Positions 34,614 through 45,815 of a DNA stretch of 64,000 nt are shown in pieces. Source of the DNA: Scolanthus callimorphus (Eukaryota > Cnidaria > Anthozoa > Actiniaria > Edwardsiidae); NCBI GenBank assembly GCA_033964015.1, contig CM066915.1, positions 13,618,372 to 13,682,371 on the forward strand. Direction: 5' to 3'. Within the stretch, counting starts at the first letter, position 1, and every line of letters starts with the position of its first letter. A model generated the notes under the pieces. That model saw nothing but the letters and a program-made list of their open reading frames with translations. It made no database searches and was not told the DNA's origin. Both the position numbers and the translations under genes were made by a program.

Positions 34614-34746
34614 TGTAGTATAGTCACGGTAGGGACTAGGGCCCAGTGTCCCGATGCATCATGGGTCATCTGCAGGCCAGGACACTTAGTCTTAGAGAGA
34701 GCCAATATGGCGGCCATTGTTGTGTAGTTCAGCTTGCATTATTAAA
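34614..34746 (+). repeat. gypsy-1 3' LTR
   Basis: 133 bp, begins tgtagtatagtcacgg after a gcatggggagaa purine stretch, and ends cattattaaa directly before the gagtc duplication. Confidence 0.88.
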
Positions 34747-34787
34747 GAGTCTACAATTGTTGTCAGAAAAAGTCCGTCTCTATATTT

Positions 34788-35232
34788 TCACAGAAAACTG
34801 TCAGCTAGAAATTTTGTGACAGTTCCTGGTTCGCGAGGGCGATAGTCACCGCACACAAAACGCGCGGCTCTGCGTTGGATTTTCTCGACCTCTTGGGTTA
34901 ACTGAGCTGTGTATGGGTCCCATGCGCTTGAAGCATATTCTAGAAGTGGTCTTACTAGGCCAAAATAAGCAGCTTGCTTTTGATCGCGAGTACATGTCTC
35001 GAGATTGCGCCTGAAGAGGCCCAGCAGCTTGCTCGCACGACACACGATGCCCTGCACGTGCCGATTCCATCGTAAATCACAGGAAATCGTGACGCCTAGG
35101 TACTTGGTGAGCTTGACAAATTCAAGAGGACAGTCCCCAAGGAAGAACAAGTGGGAGAAATTATAACGAGTTCTTCTGGTTATCCTCATCATCTTGCATT
35201 TCCTGGGCGCAAAGCTCGTGCAGGCATGGCTT
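34788..35232 (-). pseudogene. 3' fragment of a non-LTR retrotransposon RT
   Basis: Encodes the thumb and C-terminal region typical of CR1/Jockey-type elements: TKYLGVTISCDLRWNRHV, then ASKLLGLFRRNL, LVRPLLEYASSAWDPY and VEKIQRRAARFV. The frame opens a little upstream of the first methionine (RKCKMMRITR). No catalytic palm is present, so this is a short remnant. Confidence 0.85.
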
Positions 35233-35244
35233 TTCCCGCCTTGT

Positions 35245-35555
35245 TTTGCGGGTTCAACGTTATTTTAATTTTATCAAATTGTTAACAGAAAACTTCAAAC
35301 TGGACGCAGTGCAGGCAAAAAGTTTATTCAACAGTTAAATAACTTCCATACATTGTTTGCTCTTTTTGTGACCAAAGTTTACCGTTCAATAACACACTAT
35401 TCTGGAACTGTGAGTTGTAGGACACATACGCATGCGCAGTAGCTACTTCTAATGCTTACGTGAGCCACTTACCTAACGGGTAGTGTAGAGAATCTTTCGA
35501 CGATTACGTTTGCAGCATCTATTTCATGCAACGTTCGTTTTAATGCCATGAAAAA
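35245..35555 (-). repeat. ~290-bp repeat, inverted partner of 26850
   Basis: See 26850-27150; homology fades near tttttcatggcattaaaac at the outer end. Confidence 0.75.
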
Positions 35556-35559
35556 ATAA

Positions 35560-36228
35560 ACATAAATGAAGTTGCTTTCGTTTGGCCTAACTAAACAGAA
35601 AAAAGTCGAACCTTTTCAGTCTCCGGCAAAAGTGCTTTTATAGGAAAATGTATTAACTAAATTACAGAAACGGGGTCCGTCCGAGCTCCACTGCCTTCAC
35701 TTCAGCCTACGGGCTTGTTACAGTAAAAACCCGCGTGTAATCTACAATTTTCAAGGTTTGGCAAAGCAGGTTCTTATATATTGGGGTAGTTATTAGCAGT
35801 TTAGGCTAAATAGGTTCTTAATTAGGTTCTTACTTTCTTTGGAGGAGACATGGTTGTTGATTACCATAAAAAAAGTATAAAATATGCTTTGTCTTTCATT
35901 ATAAAAGTATTTATTGCCAAAAGTTAAACAAAACTTATTAAAGCAATGAATATGAAATGTACCTTTTCAACAAGAACTGTATAATAAATAAATTCAAAAT
36001 AAATGAAAAAAAATTGAATAGAAAAAAAAGTTATCAAATAATCAATACGTACATTTTGAAAATAAGCAAACAACAGTTGACTATTATATTATAACATTTA
36101 CAGGTCAAAGGGCTTCCATATTGTCTATCACAGATTTAAAGGATACTTTAGGCAGTGTTCTTGGTACCCAGTTCAAGTCCACATTTTAGAGTTCAAAGAG
36201 TAGGCCCACAAAGATTAAAAAGAATATA
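35560..36228. other. AT-rich sequence, no gene
   Basis: Very AT-rich, especially 35870-36080. It probably includes the 3' end of the transposon whose transposase lies just upstream on the minus strand, but no inverted end was identified. Confidence 0.35.
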
Positions 36229-36229
36229 G

Positions 36230-37197
36230 ATCCAGTCCCTGTGGCTTGATCTTGTCATCCTTAGAACCATCAGCAGTGATAAGACACGCAGTTTTCTCGA
36301 ACAGTTTCCTGATAAAATCTGGCTTGGAGGCGAGCTGTCTCCATGCATGCCCTGCCCACTGTGTCATTGAGATCCTTCTGTTTTTGCTGAGATCAATTGT
36401 CGTGTCACATTTCTAGGTTTTCCTCTTTCTCTAACCACATCTGCATTGCCTCTCCAATCTTCAGTTTGATCATTCTTCCAGATCATGCATCAACTGGTTG
36501 AACTTTATCTGTGTGATTATCAGGTAGCAAATAAACTATAGTGTTCATTTTTCTACATGCTTCATGGAATGCCTGTGCTTGTTGGAAGCTAACATTATCA
36601 GCAAACAACACTTTCATCTTCAAGTCCATTCCTCAGGGTATGCTTGGTCCACTGCAAGTTAACCTCAGTATCCATCCAAGCATTAAACTGGAAGTAAACA
36701 TCAACATCATGATCATATTTCTCTCGTTCATCACTTGATACATTGCCTTTCCCCCTGAAATTATTGCAGGTTTAACTGTTTGCTGTCCTTCTGCCCTAAT
36801 GCAGAGCTGAAGTGTAGCTTGTCTCTTGTCTAGGCCAGACCCTGGCTGGGAAATCCAGACTTGCTTGTTTCCTTCGATGCATAGGTCTTATCTTGTTCCA
36901 CAACAAATGGCAATGGTACCTGGTCAACATTTAGTCTATTATTTGGAAGCCATCGACCATATGTCTTGTCTACAACAACTTTGTCCCTTCTTCTTTTGGA
37001 CTGAACTGCCCTTCTAAGGTCTCTATGACACCTTTGAATGGTATCCCTTCCATCGTTAGCTGCATTCTTCTCTTTGTTTGTTCTCCTCCTCAAGGAAATG
37101 TTGTGCCTGCGTTTGAATCGTTGAAGCCAATTATTACTTGCTTTGAACTTGTCTGCTGCTTCTTTACCATAGCAGCTATCTATTTTGTTTTTCATCT
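36230..37197 (-). pseudogene. pogo/CENP-B-like DDE transposase, C-terminal part
   Basis: Minus-strand fragments contain a CENP-B-type DNA-binding segment (ASNNWLQRFKRRHNISLRR) and then the DDE_1 catalytic domain: RLNVDQVPLPFV with the first aspartate, KGNVSSDE, and after frame breaks FADNVSFQQAQAF and YLLPDNHTDKVQPVDA. The C-terminal TQWAGHAWRQL follows. Stops and shifts interrupt it. Its N-terminal helix-turn-helix lies at 42687-43075, on the far side of a LINE insertion; the split is between an LKTK segment there and MKNKI here. Confidence 0.78.
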
Positions 37198-37205
37198 TCC
37201 TCCTC

Positions 37206-38156
37206 AAAATTCTACAAGAGAACGGAGACTGGGTCGGGATTATTTCGGCGTTCTTCAAGAAGGTTTGGATAAGTTTATGGGCAAGGGTGATGTAATTCTC
37301 TGCGGTGACTTTAACGCCAGAAACTGCAGTTGATCCATATTGTGTTGGTGTAACTGATGCTGTGATAACTCGTTTGGGGAACGTCAATCCAATGATGCCC
37401 ACGTGAATGCGTACGGGACAGCACTTGTAGATGTTTGTTGTGGTAATGGATTGGTTATCTTGAATGGCAGGGTTAGGGTGATTATTCGGGTCAGTTTACG
37501 TGTCATACTTTTAACGGTGCAAGTGTTGTTGATTACGTAGCCGTGTCTGATGAGCTGTTCGACTCTTCTGTTGATTATTTTTCTGTGTCGGCATTACTGA
37601 GTTTTCCCATCATTGTTTTCTGATCTTTGCTTAACGGCGGCGTTAAATACTTTTTCATCAGCGCCGTTAGATTTGACCCCCTTTACCGGCTCGCTTTGTT
37701 TGGAATAATGATATGAGAGAGAGTTTGGGTAGTACACTTAACAACGCGGAAGTTCGTGACAAACTGTCCAGTTTATTTCCTAATTCAGGTACGAGTGAGT
37801 CGAGTGTTGATCAGCTTGTTACTAGTTTTACTGATGTCATTGTTGATGCGGCGAGAAATGTAGTTCCTTTAAGGAAGCGAAAAGTGCGTAGGAGGTCCAG
37901 TCGTACAATACAATCCCAGCAGTGGTATGATCAGGATTGTTACTCTCTTAAAAGGAATTTGCGGAATTTAGGCAATTTGTTGTCACGCTATCCACGTGAC
38001 CCTTTCATACGAGGTCGTTTCTTTAGTGCTAAAAAGGAGTACAAGCGTTTCATCAAACGGTCGAAACGGCGTTTCAATAGTGGTGTATTGGAACAAATCC
38101 CTGTTTTACAGGATAGTAGTCCCAAAGTTTTTGGGATTTGGTCAATTCGATTAAGG
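37206..38156 (+). pseudogene. LINE endonuclease and linker
   Basis: An APE-type endonuclease remnant: DYFGVLQEGLDKF and ILCGDFNAR, then shifted frames with GLVILNGR, SGQFTCHTFNG and SVVDYVAVS. An open linker (37713-38156) has RRRSSRTIQSQQWYDQDC and KKEYKRFIKRSKRRF. Several frameshifts and stops are present. Confidence 0.75.
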
Positions 38157-38227
38157 TGACGAAGGCTACTGGAATACCGAAAGAGGTCTCTCCGTGCGAT
38201 TGGTTTAAGTATTTCAAGAGTCTTTTA

Positions 38228-39736
38228 AAGGTCTCGTGAAAGGTAAACATTTAAAAATTCATAAAATGACTTTTTTCCCGAAATTCATTTGATACAATCC
38301 TAAAGTATATTTCTAACCTCGAATGACGCGTCAACTCTTTTCCTAGGCTTCCAATGCCCATTCTTTTGTATTGCCCGCCACTCATTTCTGTAATTTAAGT
38401 ACTGTCCAAAGGGTGAAGGGGACCAGTCTAGTGAAGTCCAAGTATGGTCTTCTCTCGTAGAGCAGTACCTAAAAAATAGCTTCACCTGAGAGACTATATG
38501 TTGTTTTAGTCCGGCTAGTTCCATGTGGGACAGGAATCATGCTTTCTGCGCATGCTTGCTACAAAACGACTGGCGTTTTTGTGCATCCGAAAATTCTTTC
38601 ATTTTCAATGCACATTGTTTCAAATATCCCCAACAAACTAAAAGCTGAAGGGAACCACTCTAGTCAAGTCCAAGCATGGTCTTCTCTCGTAGAGCAGTAC
38701 CTAAAAAAGCTTCACCTGAGAGACTATATGTTGTTTTAGTCCGGCTAGTTCCATGTGGGACAGGAATCATGCCTTCTGCGCATGCTTTCTGCAAATGATT
38801 GGCGTTTTTTGTAAACACCCGAAAATTCTTTCATTTTCAATGTACATTCAATTTAATATAAGTACAAAAGTTAGAATATCATAAGTACTTTACAATATTC
38901 GTTACGCGCTCGTGTTTGTATCTGCCGATACAACATAGCCACTCATATTGTAAATAGTAGGGGATATTTGTTATTTGAAACAAATATCCAACTGTTCTAA
39001 GACTGAGGGCTGCACTGGAAGGTGTCCTATACAGAATACTAATTGGTCTAATCAGTATTCTGTATCAGATACAGAAAACTAATTAGATCAATTAGTATTC
39101 TGTATCAGACACCTAGCCATGTGGTATCGGGGGTTACAAGTAGTGTCACCTGATCCGAATCCAGTGCAGAGATTGGATGAGCATCCTATAATGGATTAAT
39201 ATTATAATTAACTTTACACGCTTTTTCTAGCACTTAATTTTATGTCAAATTTTCACCTTCGCGTAGCTCCTGTCCCCGCACAATTTAAGATATCGGCGTC
39301 AAATTTACTGTGTCGTTAGAAAATGATCACAACTAAAAAACCATGTGAGGAAATTTTTATTTTTTACTTGAAAAAGATTTTATGATTAATTTTGTGGCCA
39401 CAAACTGTAAAAAATGCGACGTTCAACTTCGCGACCTAATATTTTCGTAAATATGCAAAATATCGAAAATCGCTGACACGGTTTTGCGAGATTAAAATCC
39501 GCCAAAAGATGAAATTATGCAACAAACCGCTAGTGGTCTGGAGCTTCTCAAGTAAACAAGTTAGTTTTTAGTTCGGGGTCTTAAAAATACAAGAAAACTT
39601 AAACTTCGATAAACTAAACAACTTCATAAGATAGAGCAATATTTTAGCTTTAAAATGATACATAGCTGATTATCATAGCATAAATTGCGACGCGACGAGA
39701 ATTTGTTTCCGAAGACACCCGTCACGGGTTTACAGA
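38228..39736. mobile_element. MITE copy 1 inside the LINE, itself interrupted
   Basis: The outer edge starts aaggtctcgtgaaagg; the inner edge ends cacgggtttacaga. The sequence is the inverse of copy 2 (40390-41104) with ~85 percent identity. A ~0.8-kb insert (38400-39205) separates 38228-38399 from 39206-39736. With the insert removed it is ~0.7 kb, the size of copy 2. Confidence 0.78.
38400..39205. repeat. insert with ~233-bp direct duplication
   Basis: Two direct copies (about 38410-38640 and 38643-38865) share gtccaag.atggtcttctc, gagagactatatgttgtttt and ccgaaaattctttcatttt. A hairpin-like pair cagaatactaattg/caattagtattctg lies near 39034-39103. Confidence 0.75.
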
Positions 39737-39776
39737 GATCTTAACTTAGTTTCTACTCTATCAGAGGGTCAGTCTA

Positions 39777-40370
39777 GTGAGTCTCAGGTGGTATAGAAGA
39801 TTTCGAAATTGGGGCGAAACTTCTTGTGACATACTTGACAAACCAATAAACTTATCGGAAGTAATGGAAGTAGCCAAGAAGTTGAAAAATAAAAAGGCAA
39901 GCGCAAGGGATTCGATCAGTAATGAAATAATTAAATCGTCTTTGGTTTCTTTAGCTCCTTATTATGTTAAGCTGTTTAACGTCATTTTGCAATGTGGGTC
40001 TTTTCCAAAGGCATGGTCGGAGGGGCTTATTGTTCCTTTGCACAAAGCGGGGTGTAGATTAGACCCCGACAATTACGGAGGGATTTGCATTAGTAGTTGT
40101 TTGGGTAAGTTTTTTACTTTGATTTTGAATAGCAGGTTAAAGATTTTTAGAGGAGCATGGTTTGTTGCCGAAGTGTCAGATTGGTTTTCGCAAGGGTTTT
40201 CGTACTTCCGATCACATTCTAGTCTTAAAGACATTATTTAGTTGATTCCTTCAAGAGGAGCAGCAAGCCTCTGTATGCTTGCTTTGTGGATTTTCGGAAA
40301 GCTTATGATAGTGTGTGGAGGGAAGGATTGTTTTACAAATTAATTAAGTACGATTGTAGCAAATAGTTTT
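39777..40370 (+). pseudogene. LINE reverse transcriptase, fingers and motif A
   Basis: KLKNKKASARDSISNEIIKSS, then PKAWSEGLIVPLHKAG and a DPDNYGGICISSCLGK segment correspond to the fingers of non-LTR RTs. After a stop at 40239, shifted frames give FVDFRKAYDSVWREGL, which is motif A with its catalytic aspartate. The MITE at 40390 cuts the gene just after this. Confidence 0.82.
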
Positions 40371-40389
40371 TGCGTATTCTCGTAAGGTT

Positions 40390-41104
40390 TCTGTAAACCC
40401 GTGAGGGGTGTCTTCGGAAAAAATTCTCGTCGCGTCGCAATTTATGCTATGATTATCAGCTATATATCATTTTAAAGCTAAAATATTGCTCTATCTTATG
40501 AAGTTATTTGGTTTATCGAAGTTTAATTTTTTCTTGTATTTTTAAGACCCCGAACTAAAAACTACCTTGTTTACTTGAGAAGCTCCAGACCACTAGCGGT
40601 TTGTTGCACAACTTCACACTTTGTCGGATTCTAATATCGGAGAAATGAACTGCAAAACCGTGTCAGCGATTTTCGATATTTTGCATATTTACGAAAATAT
40701 TAGGTCGCGAAGTTGAAAGCCGCACTTTTTACTGTTTGTGGCCGCAAAATTTATCATAAAATCTTTTCAAGTAAAAAATAAATATTCCCTCACACGGTTT
40801 TTAGTTGTGATTATTTTCTAACGACACAGAAAATTTGAGGCCGATATCTTAAATCGTGCGGGGTCAGGAGCTTCGCGAAGGTGAAAATTTGACCAAAAAT
40901 TAAAGTGCTAGAAAAAGCGTGTAAAGTTAATTAAATTACAGAAAATGACTGGCGGGCAACACAAAAGAATAGGCAATGGAAGCTTAAGAAAACAGTTGAC
41001 GCGTCATTTGAGGTTTTAGAAATATACTTTAGGACTGTATCGAATGAATTTCGGGAAAAAAGTCATTTTATGAATTTTTACATTTTTACCTTTCACGAGA
41101 CCTT
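40390..41104. mobile_element. MITE copy 2 inside the LINE
   Basis: Starts tctgtaaacccgtgag and ends tttcacgagacctt; inverted relative to copy 1. LINE coding on each side (ending in RILVRF and resuming with MYSCVKLAVKL) confirms a secondary insertion. Confidence 0.8.
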
Positions 41105-41105
41105 A

Positions 41106-41770
41106 AGTATGTATTCTTGTGTGAAGTTGGCTGTGAAACTTGACTGTGGTATAACACCTTTCTATGGTTCTGATCCAGGTGTCAAGCAAGGGTGTAATTT
41201 GAGTCCAACGTTGTTTAATTTGTTTCTTAACGATATTCCGAATTTATTTGGGGATGACTGTGATCCTGTTGTGTTGTGTGAAACGAGATTGAATTCTCTC
41301 TTATATGCAGGCGATTTAGTGCTGTTTTCGGAGTCCGAAAAAGGTTTACAAAAGTGTCTTCAGAGATTACATCGCTATTCCTGTAAATGGCGGTTGAAGG
41401 TAAACTTGAAGAAATCCAAAGTACTGGTTTTTACTGGTCAGAAAAAGAGGTCGTTGTTTACAAGTTTTAGGTTTCTTTTTGGTGGTGAGCAGCTGGAGTG
41501 CGTGGATGAGTACACTTATTTAGGGATAACTTTTCACTTTTTTCTGGTAGTTTCAAATTGGCTCAAAGAAATTTGTATAACAAGGCTTTACGTGTGTGCC
41601 ATTCCATATTTAAGAGTTTTAGCAATGTTGAGAGGGTACCGGTTAACGTCTTGTTGAAGTTATTCTCTACCTTTGTTACCCCTATCTTGTTGTATGATGT
41701 GAAGTCTGGGGACCAGCGTTGTTTGGGAAGTGCACAAGTTTGGAGGCCTTTAAGAAGAAAATGTTGACTG
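41106..41770 (+). pseudogene. LINE reverse transcriptase, palm and thumb
   Basis: DPGVKQGCNLSPTLFNLFL is motif B, and NSLLYAGDLVLFSE is motif C. The catalytic box is YAGD rather than YADD, losing one metal-binding aspartate. WRLKVNLKKSKVLVF and VDEYTYLGITF are the next conserved blocks. Shifts near 41540 and 41700 break the frame. Confidence 0.85.
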
Positions 41771-42173
41771 GTTTAGTTGATGTTGAAAGACTTCATTTGA
41801 TGTTTTGTAAGCGGATTTTAGGCGTCCATTCAAAGCAGTTAATCTAGCAGTATATGCTGAGAGGTCGTGTACCGCTTACTGTTCAAGTTTCGTATTTAAT
41901 TGTTAAATACTGGCTTCGTGTAAGTCTTCCGTCTTTTCGTAGCCACTTCGTTGGTCAAGCGGCGAACCTTTCGTTAAATGTTATAACTCAGGAAGTTCAA
42001 TTTCTAGACCATGTCTTCCGCTTTTGTGGGCTGAGGCGTTTGACAGATGTTCGTGTCCCTTTTGAACAGATTCGCACTGTAGCGATAGCATGTGAAATCT
42101 AAATTGTACAAATTTATTGTAAACACCTGGAACGATCAGCTTCAATTGGGTAGTGGAAGTGGCAAATTGAGAT

Positions 42174-42203
42174 CAATCAATCAATCAATCAATCAACTTT
42201 ATT
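42174..42203 (+). repeat. (atca)n microsatellite
   Basis: Five tandem tcaa/atca words followed by ctttatttac, resembling the reversed 3' tail of a LINE or SINE inside the larger LINE. Confidence 0.7.
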
Positions 42204-42209
42204 TACTTT

Positions 42210-42506
42210 TGTTTAGTAAAGAAAAGGGTCGGTTTCGAGCCTTATTTATCTAGTGTTTTAAAGGCTACTGATCGACAAGCGGTGTCTCGTTTACGAATAT
42301 CTGCCCATAAGCTCCCGGTTGAAGTTGGTCGTTACCAGCAAATCCCTTTTGACTCTCGCGTGTGTAATCTATGCAGTTCTAACGAAGTCGGGGATGAGTT
42401 TCATTATTTAATGGAATGTCCGCACTGTAAATTAGCATCTATTCGTACTGATTTTATGTCTAAGCTTGTATTACTGAATAATTCTTTTGTATCGTTTGAT
42501 AAGTGA
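42210..42506 (+). pseudogene. LINE C-terminal cysteine-rich region
   Basis: An ISAHKLPVEVGRYQ segment then CNLCSSNEVGDEFHYLMECP, a CxxC...HxxxxC cluster often found after the RT thumb in invertebrate LINEs. The frame stops at 42506. Confidence 0.75.
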
Positions 42507-42686
42507 TCTTTGTTTTTATATTTGTTTCTATGATTGATAATTCTGTAACGAAGCTGTTTGCTAGTTTTTGTAGTAGTATCTTATCTGAATATAGTAAGTT
42601 AGTTATTTAGGTAGAATATTTGCTGTATTTGTATGATTGACTCCAATGTATCTGTTAGATATACGGATTAAAGATTATTATCTCTT

Positions 42687-43075
42687 AGTCTTAAGCCAGA
42701 ACTTGGATATCTTGCTGCCCTTTGCTCGTCTCAACTTGAATTCAGTGATGAGAAGCTTAGCAGCCAAGGTATTTCTCACTATTCTGAGCTTTCTTGCCAA
42801 CCATTTGTCTCCTACGTCTTGCTTCTCTCGCACCGCCTGCATTGGTCTTGTGCTTGTTTTAGTCGATTTCTGATAAAATGGATTGCCTTGCTTTATTCCA
42901 CTTTAGTACTAGGGATTTGCTCACTTTCTTGACATCAGCAACTTTTTGCCATTTATTCTTTGAGTTGGCAAGAGAGTCCAAGAGGTCAAGAGATTGTTTC
43001 TTGAATTCTATTGTGTATGACTTCCGCTTGTTACTTCCACGCCGGTTTTCGGTGCGTTCCTTCTGCTTATGAAAT
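42687..43075 (-). pseudogene. DDE transposase N-terminal helix-turn-helix
   Basis: The minus strand holds KRKSYTIEFKKQSLDLLDSL, then KKVSKSLVLKWNKARQSIL, a psq/CENP-B-like N-terminal domain. Later shifted frames reach KGSKISKFWLKTK. It is cut at 43075/43076 by the gypsy-2 LTR and at 42686 by the LINE. Confidence 0.72.
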
Positions 43076-43240
43076 TGTAGTGTTGTACTGGCTAAATATC
43101 TGCTCAATAAACACCAAGAAACACTAGTAAAGCTCCGGGTCTCTATTCAAGATCCAACTCGGTTACAATCAGTCACATGTCTCTTATCGCTATGCGTGCG
43201 CATGTAGCCACAGGCTACCCAATGATACGCTGACACTACA
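43076..43240 (-). repeat. gypsy-2 3' LTR (165 bp)
   Basis: On the minus strand it runs from tgtagtgtcagcg, directly after the polypurine tract, to caacactaca. Confidence 0.9.
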
Positions 43241-43332
43241 TCCCCCTTTCTGGGAAGGTGACGCACCTAAATGTTAACATGCTTCTAGCAAAATCTAACA
43301 TGTAAATAATCAAATGTCTTATGAGTCTCTCT

Positions 43333-43929
43333 TTACAAGTCCAGTCTTTTGGGTGGTAAAGAAACCCTTCCCGAACGCGTAACTGTGCCATCCCTTTGTG
43401 CAACATCGTGCGCAGCAACTGCGCTGCTAGCCTCGTTACCCTCTCGCTCTAATCTTGATGGCGTTCCGTGTATGAGCGGCTTATCTGCTGATGGCACTGA
43501 CTTGGCATCTGGAGATCCTGTCTTTACAAGGTGATATCGGTTCCTCCGGAGTTCTCCGTGTTGCGTTTTGACGAAATACGATCGAGGTGTAGCTGCATTC
43601 TTGACAACTGTCCCTTGTTCTTTCTTGTCTCGCAACCAAACGGTATCACCAGTTTCCAGTGGTGCTTTCTCCCTCGCTCGGTGGTGCGTGTCAAAGGTGG
43701 ACTTCTGTCGATCTTTAATCCGTTTGTCTTTATCCCTGAACTCTTCAATGTCCGGCCAATCCGGCTCCAAGCTCTTGGATATCACGGGGACTGTAGTACG
43801 CAATCGTCGACCAAATAACAACTCTGCTGGTGACTTTCCATGCTCAGTGGAGTAGATCTGTAAGCTAACAGTGCTAAATAAGGATCTTCCGACTTCCTGA
43901 TCATGTGCTTTACAGTTTCTACCGCACAC
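43333..43929 (-). pseudogene. gypsy-2 integrase C-terminal region
   Basis: Overlaps the previous frame and continues integrase out of register: LLFGRRLRTTVPV, then GDTVWLRDKKEQG and a RSYFVKTQHGELRRNRYHL segment, as in the chromodomain-less C-terminus of mag-like gypsy elements. It ends ~90 bp before the 3' LTR. Confidence 0.8.
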
Positions 43930-44927
43930 TCTCCATTACTCTGTGAGAACTTAGGGCTAGATGGTATATGTTGAAACCCGTATGCCTTCGCAAACGTGTC
44001 AAAGGTATGTGCAGAGTATTGCGGGCCATTATCCGAGACGACTGTCTCTGGAATGCCATGTCTCGCGAACATAGACTTCAAATGTTTAACGACACTATGC
44101 GACTCGGTGTCACGACCTAATTTCGCCATCTCAACGTACCTTGAGAAGTAGTCGATAACTAACAAATATGAAGCACCCTTGTATGCGAAAAGATCCGTGC
44201 CAATTTTCTGCCAAGGGCGTTGCGGGAGCTCGGAAGGTATTAGTGGTTCGTAAGTTGCGCGACTCTCTTTCGCACATGCTTCACAGGATTGGACCATTTC
44301 TTGAATTGCTTTGCTCAAGCCTGGCCGCCAAACCGACTCCTTAGCTCTTCTGCGGCACTTAACGATACCTTGGTGCCCACTGTGTAAGCGCTGTAGGATT
44401 TCCGACCTAAGCGCAGCTGGAATGAGGCTTCTTCCTTCCTTCATAAGAAGACCATGCTGTAATGTAATAGACGCTCTCTCGACCCAATATGGTCTGATAT
44501 CCGACGGGACTTTACCATTCTCCGGCCAGCCATGGATGCAATAGTGCTTGATTCGAACGCATACTTCATCTCCGTTTTGTGCCTGTCTAATCTGCGTCAA
44601 GCGACTCTCTGATGCAGGCACACCGTCCATTATGCAGTCGACAAACTGTGCCACCTCCTCCTGTAGCTTCACCTCATCTGGCTCTAGGGATCTTGTCAGT
44701 GGCGCACGTGATAGGGCATCAGCAATGTACAGGTTCTTTCCTGGTACATGCGCAATGGTGTACGAAAAGTGCATCAATCGCATTCGAAAACGCTGGATTC
44801 TTGCTGGAAGCTCATCCAGGTTCTTAGATCCCAGAAGCGACACCAAAGGCTTATGGTCCGTCTCAATATGGAACACTAGACCAATGAGATAATCTCTGAA
44901 CCGTTCGCATGCCCACGTCGCCGCCAA
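43782..44927 (-). pseudogene. gypsy-2 RNase H and integrase
   Basis: RNase H end (ETDHKPLVSLL, VPGKNLYIADALSR), integrase zinc domain (HSGHQG, then CEACAK) and catalytic core with GTDLF (D), SDNGPQY (D) and NGECAVET (E). A 381-codon open stretch with all three catalytic residues; a frameshift near 43800 separates it from the C-terminal region. Confidence 0.88.
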
Positions 44928-45268
44928 GGCTCTTTCTCGATCTGCGCGTACCTTTGTTCGACTGCAGACATTGCTCTAGAGCAATATGCCACAGGTCTCT
45001 GGCTTCCATCTTCCTGTCTCTGCATCAGAACCGCACCTAGGCCGTACGACGATGCGTCTGCTGAAACCGTTGTCTCCAAATCTGAGTTGTAGTGCGCAAG
45101 TACTGGTGTGGTGCAGAGTTCCTTCTTTAGCGCCTCAAATGCTGCTCTCTGGGAGCCTCCCACGCCCACTGGTTCTCTTTGTTAAGTAGGTCCCTCAGAG
45201 GTTTGCTTTTTTCTGCAAGACTGGGCGAGAACTTACTAAGCTGATTTGCCATGCCTAAAAAGCGGCGC
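44876..45268 (-). pseudogene. gypsy-2 RT connection and RNase H start
   Basis: Reads DVRRFLGMANQLSKF from the LINE junction, then after a shift FEALKKELCTTPVL, VSADASSYGLGAVL (RNase H first aspartate) and QRPVAYCSRAM. A frame change near 44935 leads into the next ORF. Confidence 0.82.
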
Positions 45269-45410
45269 ACGTCTAATAATAATAATAATAATAATAGGTC
45301 TTTATTTCCATATGATAAAAATACATATCCTATGTTACAATGTATGATAAAAAGCGAGTTTACAAATGAAATATAAAAGATAAAATGGTAAAATGGTAAA
45401 ATTCTAAAAT

Positions 45411-45815
45411 CTATATAGCTAAGTTATATCTAAACATTAATCTATTTACAAAAGTATTCATGTATCGTTCGGTATTTAGCTTAGGCCTTAATGATGTTTT
45501 TTTCCGTAAATTATATTTCGTCTCCTTAGCTTTAGGTAGAAAGTTATGCATAGGATGGCCATCAAGGTTTCTAATTTTGTTACATACTTTTTTATCTTGT
45601 TTTTCTAAAATTTCATGAATACTAATTTGGCTAGAAATATAACGGCGTTTGGAATAACGGTCTAAAAAATTTTGCACTGCGGTAAGTTCAGCCTCCGAAG
45701 CGCCGTAAACAGCGAGCCCATAAGTTAAATTCGGTAACACTATACTCTTAAATAGGTGATCGATCTCTCTCTGGTTATACCCTTCTTTTCTTAAGTTCTT
45801 AATACATGTAGGCAT
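45411..45815 (-). pseudogene. CR1-like LINE C-terminal part
   Basis: Continues the RT thumb in the next frame: KNLRKEGYNQREIDHLFKSI, then LPNLTYGLAVYGAS and FLDRYSKRRYIS. A stop is followed by ~130 bp of 3' UTR and the tail. Confidence 0.85.

Larger units (their letters stand above)
28382..34746 (+). mobile_element. Ty3/gypsy LTR retrotransposon 1, decayed
   Basis: Flanked by gagtc at 28377-28381 and 34747-34751, a perfect 5-bp duplication. The LTRs are 28382-28508 and 34614-34746, differing by a small indel (cttagtcttagag) and a few substitutions. A primer-binding-site-like tggcgacgaggat starts at 28510, and a purine stretch precedes the 3' LTR. Internal order is Gag, zinc knuckle, protease, RT, RNase H, integrase, as in gypsy elements. 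Frameshifts, stops, a 312-bp internal tandem duplication and a nested DNA element make it non-functional. Confidence 0.92.
37198..42686 (+). mobile_element. non-LTR retrotransposon inserted in the transposase gene
   Basis: Plus-strand LINE with endonuclease, reverse transcriptase and a cysteine-rich C-terminus in the usual order, spread over several frames. It interrupts the minus-strand DDE transposase and is interrupted by two MITE copies. Without these inserts it is about 3.3 kb of LINE. I could not assign the clade with confidence. Confidence 0.82.

Noticed and set aside
34614..34751. Gypsy-1 LTR ending at ctaca beyond 34746
   Set aside because: tgtag/ctaca would look like LTR termini, but the 5' LTR lacks these bases and gagtc matches the upstream flank, so they are target duplication plus host sequence.
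38228..41104. A single transposon with long inverted ends carrying RT sequence
   Set aside because: The RT fingers and palm segments read as one LINE once each arm is removed separately, so two insertions are simpler.
43349..44892. Plus-strand frames opposite gypsy-2 integrase
   Set aside because: Antisense shadows of the clearly coding minus strand.
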